A DNA stretch of 64,000 nt from the NCBI GenBank assembly GCA_949987565.1, contig OX465110.1, positions 16,718,394 through 16,782,393 on the forward strand. Reading direction: 5' to 3'. The notes under the pieces were generated by a model. The model searched no databases and was not told the origin of the DNA. It saw only the letters and a program-made list of their open reading frames with translations. Source of the stretch: Luidia sarsii (taxonomy: Eukaryota > Echinodermata > Asteroidea > Paxillosida > Luidiidae). A program made the translations under genes and the position numbers. Of the stretch, positions 55,870-64,000 are shown in pieces; within the stretch, counting starts at the first letter, position 1; the number at the start of each line of letters is the position of its first letter.

Positions 55870-56545
55870 TTCATTATCTGACTCATTGGGAAGCCAGTAT
55901 TACCCACCGGGAGCCCAGCGGAACCCACCAGTAAGCCAGTTTCACACACTTGGAGCCCAGTGGAACCCACAAGGAAGCCAGTTTAACCCACTGGGAGCCC
56001 AGTGGAACCCACAAGGAAGCCAGTTTAACCCACTGGGAGCCCAGTGGAACCCACAAGGAAGCCAGTTTAACCCACTGGGTGCCCAGTGGAACCCACAAGG
56101 AAGCCAGTTTAACCCACTGGGAGCCCAGCGGAACCCACCAGGAAGCCAGTTTCACACACTGGGAGCCCAGTGGAACCCACAAGGAAGCCAGTTTAACCCA
56201 CTGGGTGCCCAGTGGAACCCACAAGGAAGCCAGTTTAACCCACTGGGTGCCCAGTGGAACCCACAAGGAAGCCAGTTTAACCTACTGGGAGACCAGTGGA
56301 ACCCACAAGGAAGCCAGTTTAACCCACTGGGAGCTCAGTGGAACCCACAAGGAAGCCAGTTTAACCCACTGGGAGCCCAGTGGAACCCACAAGGAAGCCA
56401 GTTTAACCCACTGGGTGCCCAGTGGAACCCACAAGGAAGCCAGTTTAACCTACTGGGAGACCAGTGGAACCCACAAGGAAGCCAGTTTAACCTACTGGGA
56501 GACCAGTAGAACCCACAAGGAAGCCGGTTTAATGCACCGGATTTT
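55870..56545 (+). repeat. 42-bp array related to exon 9, about 15 copies
   Basis: The unit GGAGCCCAGTGGAACCCACA then AGGAAGCCAGTTTAACCCACT encodes GAQWNPQGSQFNPL and keeps a 255-codon frame open (55742-56509). Similarity to exon 9 starts at TCTGACTCATTGGGAAGCCA, so it is a duplicated and expanded copy of that exon segment, placed about 200 bases past the polyadenylation signal. The segment has no splice acceptor of its own; transcription is unknown. Confidence 0.9.
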
Positions 56546-56549
56546 TAAA

Positions 56550-58250
56550 AAACAACACAGGTTGTCGAGCTTTTCATCATTATCATCTTCATTACCATTC
56601 ATATCATTATCACCACCACTACCACAACACCACCACTACCATGATCACGAGGACGTAATGATCATTGCTATACGAGAACATGGCCAAAAATATGAGTTCC
56701 TGGCCATGAGTTGGAGTACTGGAGCAGGTTAACATCAAGAAAGCTGCCATCAAAGAGTCCACAAATATGTCCATTCCCTCCTTGGGAAGTTCCAGTAATA
56801 ACCATTGATACGCTTGTTTGGCGAACTATGGTGTGTTCTGTCCCACAGTCACCTCGCACTGAAGGAGGGAAACCCCCGAAAGACGATACACCTACCAAAA
56901 AATATCCAGCAATGAATGTGTGTCTCTGTCTCTCTCTCTCTCCCTATAATAGTATACACATGCATAATTATGAAGTCAAACAGAATTAAACGAATGGGAT
57001 TTGTTATCACGAAGTACTCAGTCAAGATGCATTAATTAGGAAACAGGATATTGGAACTTTCCTCCAATCTATAAAAAAAATATATACCGGTACCTTATAA
57101 GATGTCAATAAGATTCTAACCAACTAGCTAAAAATGGAATTCAAGCTATATACGGCCATGTCTCCATACGTCTATGGCACGAGCTGCCACCATCAAGGCC
57201 TGATGGATTACTAAGACACAGTGTGTATGAGGTCGGCAGTCACTAGCAGTCGCTGGCTCTAGTGGCTACGGCTGACAGCGTCGCACGAGCTCATGGACAT
57301 CGGTGGCCGACTCGTCTCTACTTCCGAGGAACGGGCCGCAGCTGGATGCCCTCAACCGTGGCGGCGAAGGGACCGTTAGCCAGCTTCGGCGGTATCTGTG
57401 CGGGGAAGGATCCACAACACCGAGACCACAGCGGTAGCGTAACAAGGACCGTCAGTAGAAAGAGTAATGAATATGCAAGAGTGACGTCAACTTAAACGAG
57501 TAATGAATATGCAATATGACGTCATGTACCGCGGAAATTTCAAATAAACAGTCGCTCGGATAAACAGTCATTCAAGATCCCGGTCGGACTGTGGAATGGC
57601 GGCAGACAACCCTTCTCCTCACCCTTGGACATCCAGGTGGACCTCCTCCACAACCCCAAGCCATGATTTTCGTCTATGGGTTTGTACCCAATACGAGGTT
57701 TTATCTGTAGGCCTATTAATCATATATCCACGTCTCTGAAGTTCAACTTGAAAAGACCAAGCGGTACGCTTGTGATGTCGACAGTGAGTGAAGACCCGAC
57801 CGTCTGAAGCCTACGACGTAGGTAACTAAGCCTGGCATTGGCTAATAATTTATTTGATCAATATTATTCATTCACTAGGCCTATTTTTGTTATCAATGTC
57901 GGGCCGTCAGCTATTGTATAACTATAACTAGTATACGAATATTAAGATACATTTAGTTCAAAATCTTGTCCACTTCTTTCTACTGACGGTACAAATTATG
58001 CTACCAACTACAGCCAACGAGGCCCAGCCGGGAGAAGACGGTGGTGACACCACGTAACCGTGTACGTCTTGCCTAGAATGTTATAGGCCTACATGATAAT
58101 GTCGGCGCAGACTACCCCAGAAATCGACTTCACCGTTCTAAAAAAAAAAAACGTCACAGTTTTTGCACCATTGTGCAGTGTAAGAAATAGTTTATTACTT
58201 GCGAGTAATAATATACTATTTGTCGACGTTTGAGTGAAGATTTCTCGGGA
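56550..58250. other. Intergenic, no supported gene
   Basis: Contains ATCATT/CACCAC microsatellite (56570-56650), CT repeat (56923-56943), and CRE-like TGACGTCA sites with ATGAATATGCAA words at 57470-57530. A short ATG frame at 57595 (MAADNPSPHPW) follows a GC-rich stretch and could be a first exon, without further support. Confidence 0.35.
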
Positions 58251-58254
58251 AGTG

Positions 58255-58379
58255 GAGCAGTTCCAGACCGTAAGATTTCAACATGAGGATTCTATCATGA
58301 CCATCTACAAACTGTGTAAATTAGAAGGAAATCTGTGGACATCGATGTTTTCCGATCTTTCCAATGTTGTGTTAGGCCT
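58255..58379 (-). mobile_element. Terminal fragment of a TTAA-type element (minus)
   Basis: Reverse complement starts AGGCCTAACACAACATTGG after TTAA (58380-58383) and continues AAAGATCGGAAAACATCGAT as at 5398 and 9412. On the other side of the same TTAA, AGCCCCAACACAACATT begins a second, divergent terminus. Confidence 0.7.
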
Positions 58380-58383
58380 TTAA

Positions 58384-59740
58384 AGCCCCAACACAACATT
58401 TGCACGAATCCAACATGGTCCATTCGCAATTACCGGTGACTGGTTTGAGATTTACTCGCAATTTTCCGGTCTAAACGCATGCTGGTGGCGCTATTGAAAA
58501 TTCTGCTAGGTGCATTTTACGATCCTGGAAGCTGACACAAAAGATTGATGACAAAACGAGCCAGTTTTTCGCCATTTTCATGGGGAGCGTACGCCCCCGG
58601 ATTCCGTTGTACTTTATTAAAATGGACGGCAGATAGATGGAAAGAAAGAGAAATTTAGCCGGAGCATGCGCGTGATGCTTAGTCCGGGTTTCCTGGCTGG
58701 TCGAAGTGACCGGGGCGAAAGTTACCTGAACCGGCCGTCAGTTGGGGTGGAAATAAAAAAAAAAAAAATGAGCAAAGCAACCATAAAGTCGGTGAGCCCC
58801 CCCCCCCCCCCAAAAAAAAAAAATCAAGCGCGAAATGGTTTGGAAATGCGAACCCCGTGAAATTCACTGTAGGTGAGGGCCGGGTCATGCCGGTACAAAG
58901 CATCGCAGCTTGCGAGTTGCCGACAAGGGCAATTGTACGCAATGGTGGTTATATTTGCACAAAGACAGCCTGTTACTTTGTGGCCTTGCATCTATACAGC
59001 AAGCTCTATAAAGTATATATAATGCGTGTACAAACATGGTAGAACGTATACATGTATGTACATGTACATGTACGTGTTTACTACTGGCTGTGCAGAGGAA
59101 TAATGATTTTGTCGTAACGACGTGCGGTGGCCATTATACACAGGGGACCTTGGTCGATCGTCACGGAATCTGCTGATTCACTCACCGCCGTAGGGAAGCG
59201 CGCTGATCATGACGAAGATCGATCATAATAAGTATAAGAGTTAAGACTTCTTGTCCTAATAATAGTACGGTATAGTAGTAGTAGAGCCAGGGAAGTTGTA
59301 GCCAACCCCCCCCCCCCCCTAAACTGCCGCAGCTTGAATCCAGCGGTACGTCTTCCACGTCCGGTGGGAAGGAATTGAGACTATTATCGCCAGAACAGAG
59401 GAGTTTCCAAGGAAGTTTAGGACAGGTATTTATACTCTACATTATTTTTCTCCTGAAATGTGGGTGGTGAACACTATGCATTGGAGCACGTTTAAGTTCA
59501 CGTTGAATTCGACCTTCGAGTAATAATAATTGTAACAGAAACGGGGCGGGGGGCCGGGGGAGGGGGGGGTCTGACCAAGGATCGGAAGGCCCAGGAATGA
59601 AACACAGATCATGCATCAGTCACAAACATAGGCCCCTACATGTATTGATAGCCAACCTGGGTACGTGATTGGGCCTTTGGGCACATAAAAAACAGCTTGA
59701 AATAATGAAGCAAGCATGTGGTCATTATTTTTGGTCACAG
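58384..59740. other. Intergenic, low-complexity runs only
   Basis: Contains poly-C/poly-A at 58797-58823, ACATGTAC palindromes at 59047-59075, poly-C at 59308 and poly-G at 59560. No coding exon supported. Confidence 0.4.
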
Positions 59741-59747
59741 CCATCCA

Positions 59748-60378
59748 GTAAAGGGGAAGGCAACCCAAAATACAAAGTTTGCTTATCTGATTGGTTGTTA
59801 AAAACAACCTACAATTACCTATGAGCCACTCACGTACGATTTTCGTAAGAAAATTCATGGAATTGTAGAGCCTCCACAGTCGAATTTTCGTTCCTGTACA
59901 CGCGTTACCATATTTGTGACCCGGCACAGCGACATGAGGAATATCCCACTAAAACACTTTTTGAGTAAACAATTAACGCCTGAAGTTAAAGTATCTTCAC
60001 AATTCGAGTACAAATATTTTTTATTTGTTTTATTTTCGGAATTTTTAAGTATTAGAGGATATTATATTTTGATATCATTTGAAAGCTAATGGTATACTCT
60101 TTGACATCATTAGAAAATCTCAAAATCTCAAAAGTGGGGTTATTCCTCATTATGCTGTGCCGGGTCACATTTTCGCAGGTCCAGCCGCCGATGGTGGGGG
60201 GGGGGGGCTGGTTGACGTTTTTGCGGAGAAGACATCAACCGCGTCTGGTTGTTAATTATTACGCTTGTTCAATCATTTCATTTTAGATAAACTTATTAAT
60301 CACCATTTTCACAAATTCATACATAAACACCCAATCAGATAAGCAAGCTTTGTATTTTTGGGTTGCATTCCCATTTAA
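59748..60378. mobile_element. MITE of about 630 bp with ~48-bp inverted repeats
   Basis: The left end AAGGGGAAGGCAACCCAAAA then ACAAAGTTTGCTTATCTGAT is inverted at 60320-60377. The right end borders TTTAAG. It shares its left interior with 55335-55525. A second inverted repeat is nested inside. Confidence 0.8.
59915..60176. mobile_element. Nested MITE, GTGACCCGGCACAGC ends
   Basis: TTGTGACCCGGCACAGCGAC and GCTGTGCCGGGTCACATTTT are inverted, each next to ATGAGGAATA/ATTCCTCAT. About 260 bp long and inserted within the 630-bp MITE. Confidence 0.75.
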
Positions 60379-60379
60379 G

Positions 60380-61615
60380 ACGCAGATAGAGGAGTTATCC
60401 TTGTAATGTAATGTTTCTGTTATTGGTTTATAAGCGCTGTGTAACCTTTGAAAAATTCTCATTATAAAAATAATGCATGCAGAATAGGCATATGCTTGCT
60501 GTGTATGAAAAATAGGTCTGAATTTTAGTGTGGAAATAATCACAACTGCTCCACCAACTGTTGGCACTCCCGAAGCTATGGCGTAAATCGTGAATTATTC
60601 ATAGGTCATTTGAATAGGCCTACGATATGAGCGTACGTGTTGGCTGTCACTGTCAGTGTGTAAGACACCGTGTACCGTACCGGTAGCGGTCTAAAGCCGT
60701 TTACGAAATGGCCTGGACACGACGGTGACGTACGTTGGATAGGAATATGAATATGCATCAGGTATACTGACGTCACTGCAAAACGATCCGTATTCGTACC
60801 ATTCCGTATCCGGTACCGTATGATTGATATGTGTCTACTTTGGCGACCCTGGGGTAGCAAATTGGCAAACGGCAGAACTCAGTGGACGTTGTTTGGAAAA
60901 TGTCTAACATCGTACGTAGCACTTTCGTCGTTTACAATTAAAGCCCTTGACGAAAGCCTTTTTAAAAATGGAAAACATTGTGGAAAGTCATGGAATGAAT
61001 AAAACGATGATTAAATTGGCTGGTTTAAGGGCCTAGGCCTATGTCAAAAATCATAGGGTACCTGTGTATTTACTTTCTCTTCTATTTTTTGAAAGGGGGG
61101 GGGACGTACTAATAATAGTCGTGAACCCAAACACGACGGGTGGCGCTCTCACCTCTGACTCTTAAACTGAACAACTTTATAGCTAGTCGCGCCTCTATTT
61201 TTATATATCAGACTAAATAGAGTGGTCTTCTAGGCATATGGTTATCGATGTGAAGAAATCTATAGTACGGTTGCCGAACACATAATAGATCTGTGCATGC
61301 GTGGAAACCTGCATTTCAAATAGTCATCATGAGTGTTCTAACCCTACCCTCTAGTGTGCATACATACATGTACATTGAATGTGGTTCTGAATAGAGCGGA
61401 TGTTTGTCTTCCCAGAATTCTGATTCGACATCGTCAACGGTTCAACATACACGGACGGTACAAAACGAAAGAATACTATAGTACTTGGACGAGCAAATTA
61501 TTGTAGCAAATTGTAGCAAATTATTCTCGGCTGAGACCGTCGACGAGCGCTGACTCGATCTTCACAGGGTTGTTCCGGCCACCGCACCGTTACCGTAGTC
61601 ATTGCAGTTCTCGGC
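60380..61615. other. Intergenic, no supported gene
   Basis: 60,740-60,800 holds ATGAATATGCATCA and TGACGTCA words; 61150-61280 is a diverged relative of 62860-62970. No coding exon seen. Confidence 0.35.
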
Positions 61616-61619
61616 TGAG

Positions 61620-61745
61620 ACGAACATCGATGTATGATGCATGCATGTACATGTGTACATGTACATGTGGTGTACATGTGTACACAAAAAAAAAATGTAC
61701 ATGTACATGTGGTGTACATGTGTACACAAAAAAATGTACATGTAT
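61620..61745. repeat. ACATGTACATGT palindromic simple repeat
   Basis: Self-complementary TGTACATGTACATG words in two blocks separated by A-runs. It borders the second ~1.03-kb element. Confidence 0.85.
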
Positions 61746-61746
61746 C

Positions 61747-62776
61747 GTGGGAACCCCCGTTTTCGACGCTACACGTTTTCGACGCTTAGCCTTCTAACTC
61801 ACATCGCACTATAAAAACAACTCCGTATAACGATCTCAGACTTCGTATCTTACAGTTGGTTTCCTGCTCTTGTCCGTCACCGAAAATGTGGAAAGTTAAG
61901 GCTTTTCCAGTAGGCCAAACTCGTGTTATTCAAAAAGTTGCTCTTTTGGGGTCTATTTTCCTAGGTACAAAATTGGCAGTTGCTTCGAAGCTCCAGTTTT
62001 CTTTATTGTTGGTCCTAAAAGAAATCTGAGTGTACTATAACAAACCCCAACATCCGTAGAAAAAAAATATATCACGCAACTTGAGGCAGTCCGGTCTGGG
62101 TAAAAACTATGGAGGCTCCTATAGAGCGTCTCGCTTATATAATTTTTTAAATATTTTTTTTATTATTATTTAAAGACAAAAAGTAACATGGCCCAATAGG
62201 CTTTTTAAAAAAATGAAAAAAATAAAAGGGCAGCTAGAGAAAGTACCAAGAAGGAGGAAATGTGTCTCTGGAGTGACATTGGGAAAGGTCATAACTGAAG
62301 AAGCAGTGAGAAAGAGGATTGTGGATTTTTTTTTAAACGTCACAAAAGAAGACATTAACAAGACCAATACGTTTTAAGCATAAATAATGAATGATTTGAG
62401 GAAAGTGTTAGAAGCAGTGTGGAAAAACAAAAACAAAGATGAATACAAAAAAATAATACAGGGAAGAATTTTACAGTGCCACACAGCATTTTGAGTTATT
62501 TTAAGAATTTATTTTGCGTTTGGCTGACTGGGACACCTTACTAAACACCACTGACGAAAATAGGTGACGATGCTTACTGCGCGGTGCGCCGCGGACGTCA
62601 ACAAAACCGGGTAATCTTACGGAAGTGACAGGCTTGATCAACCTTCTCTATGATTATTCTAATAGTCTGTGGTGTGGACAAAGTGACTGGGACCTCTTTT
62701 AGTGTGATACTTTCGTCCACATTGTTCAGTTTGAAGAAAAGTCCTTATATCGTCGAAAACCGGTTATTGGAGGATA
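61747..62776 (+). mobile_element. ~1.03-kb dispersed element, copy 2
   Basis: About 93-95% identical by eye to 44453-45512, with small indels. ACATGT-type repeat lies on both sides, instead of the ACTAGT repeat seen at copy 1. Confidence 0.75.
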
Positions 62777-62929
62777 CATGTACATTGTACTGTAGCCAAT
62801 AATGAATTCTCAGCCTTCTATAGAAGAGCGCTGACTCTTCTGTGTTAGTCCACAACACAATCACCCCCGACACTTAAACTGAACTACTCCTGGTCGCGCT
62901 TCGTTTATATATCGGATTGAATCGAGTAC

Positions 62930-63004
62930 CTTTTAGCCATGGTTATCATCGATGTGAAGAATAGATTTCTTCACATCGATGATAACCATGGCTAAAAGGT
63001 ACTG
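62930..63004. repeat. Perfect ~36-bp-arm hairpin
   Basis: GTACCTTTTAGCCATGGTTA ... GATGTGAAGAA, loop TAGAT, then the exact reverse complement. The single-arm version of this sequence is present, diverged, near 61225-61250. Confidence 0.9.
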
Positions 63005-63009
63005 AAGTC

Positions 63010-63900
63010 TGAACATAGATCTGCGCGATAACCCGCAAGTTGAGGCCTTCACATACCGTTAAATTAATATATAGCGCCCTCTATCTTAGCAGATACCAAC
63101 CAAATAATTTTTTGTCTTAGGTACATTTACTGATTTAGGGTTAGTTTGAAGTAATGCTTTATACGGGCTTTAAGGTTACCAAATAAAAAAAATTGTCAAG
63201 GGGTGGATTCAGCTCTTGGGTGATCCAAAATAATAACAGCAGTGGTCAATGAATACAATTAAGTTATTAAAGTTGTTCAGTCATTATCCTTCATCCGAAG
63301 TTGGTAAATGGTGATAACAACCGTAGCCTAAGTAAATGGTAGGCCAATTGGCTATGCGGGGAGGGGGATAGGCTTGGCCTTCTCCCGGAAAAAACCCTTC
63401 TTTGAAGATGATTTTTGGGCCTATAATGTTAATGATTATTTGACCACTGCCGGAACCACAGGCCATATAAGTAAACATTTTTAATTAAACATAATTAAAC
63501 ATAATTAAACATTTCAGTTATCAATCAGCAGTATGCAGTACGTACTAATTAGTCCATCTGGGCTATAACCAACAACTAATTACTAATCTTGTGAAAAGTT
63601 ATTTCTTTCTTACGGCTCACTTTTCCGTCCCTCTACGGGCAATTCACTGCTGCACACGCTTTGATGACCATTGTTATTTTCGAATTTTCCTATTTTATTC
63701 GTGTATGTTTATGCTTTTTCGAGGATGGCTATTTGAAGGAAAAAAATGCGTTCACTTCTGTCAAATGTCCATTCAAATGTGTGCGCGCAGCAAAACGACA
63801 CGTTCGTTTCTTACCCTCTTGACAAAACGCACACGCGGACGCGTATTATTTTGACGCGGTGTCTTATCCAGTCTTTATTATGGAGGTCAACTACCATCCG
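63010..63900. other. Intergenic, nothing recognised
   Basis: AT-rich with ATAATTAAAC repeats at 63484-63512. No coding exon supported. Confidence 0.4.
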
Positions 63901-63916
63901 TGCTCCAACGTACATC

Positions 63917-63936
63917 AGGTCACAGGTCAAAGGTCA
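63917..63936 (+). promoter_or_regulatory. Triple AGGTCA direct repeat (DR1-DR1)
   Basis: Three perfect AGGTCA half-sites at 63917, 63924 and 63931 with one-base spacers. DR1 is the binding arrangement of HNF4, RXR and PPAR-type nuclear receptors. A target gene would lie beyond the right edge. Confidence 0.45.
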
Positions 63937-64000
63937 CAACACCGTGAAAAACATCGGTGAATGTGTAAACATCGACGAAGGTGATAAGCCTTGAAGTTGA

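Noticed and set aside
55883..56732. Other-frame ORFs (260 codons +, 127 codons -) over the 42-bp array
   Set aside because: A unit divisible by three opens several frames. Only the GAQWNPQGSQFNPL frame relates to the RIPK1-like exon 9.

Overview
This is a eukaryotic, intron-rich and very repeat-rich window with no bacterial gene organisation. Spliced genes of animal type, TTAGGG telomere-type repeats, abundant 'taggcct' and ACATGT-type simple sequence, Penelope-like and TTAA-specific transposon remnants, and a ciliary gene together suggest a marine deuterostome invertebrate. An echinoderm is my best guess, but this is inference.

Three genes can be reconstructed. (1) At 1374-3437 (-) lie the first two coding exons of a UDP-glucuronosyltransferase; the C-terminal exons are off the left edge. 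(2) At 8029-24580 (-) is a nearly complete DRC4/GAS8 gene (nexin-dynein regulatory complex of motile cilia) in 11 visible exons. One 16-nt micro-exon is predicted but not found. The start codon is the last three bases of exon 1. (3) At 46014-55674 (+) is a complete ten-exon RIPK1-like gene: kinase with DLG motif, RHIM-like IVIG core, Q/N-rich 14-residue repeats and a C-terminal death domain. The CDS is 2001 nt, 666 residues, close to vertebrate RIPK1.

The rest is dominated by repeats. Bases 25320-41363 hold a 16,044-bp array made of exactly five 3,112-bp units plus a terminal 484-bp MITE. It starts and ends with the MITE's inverted repeats and is flanked by an AGGT duplication. Each unit carries an interstitial TTAGGG tract. 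Two further copies of the same MITE lie at 296-1331 in inverted orientation. The first 295 bases are the edge of another cargo unit.

DRC4 introns contain a 5.9-kb element bounded by perfect 19-bp inverted repeats and TTAA, fold-back MITEs, a Penelope-like fragment, a LINE tail amplified as a 140-bp tandem repeat, a 28-bp minisatellite and about 480 bp of (TCCC)n. Short hairpin motifs with hammerhead-ribozyme-like cores occur five or six times. The right part (56.5-64 kb) has no gene I can support. It holds MITEs, a second copy of a ~1.05-kb element seen at 44.5 kb, a long perfect hairpin, and a triple AGGTCA nuclear-receptor-type site near the right edge.

All exon boundaries come from reading splice consensus, phase continuity and family similarity by eye. 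No alignment or transcript evidence was available.
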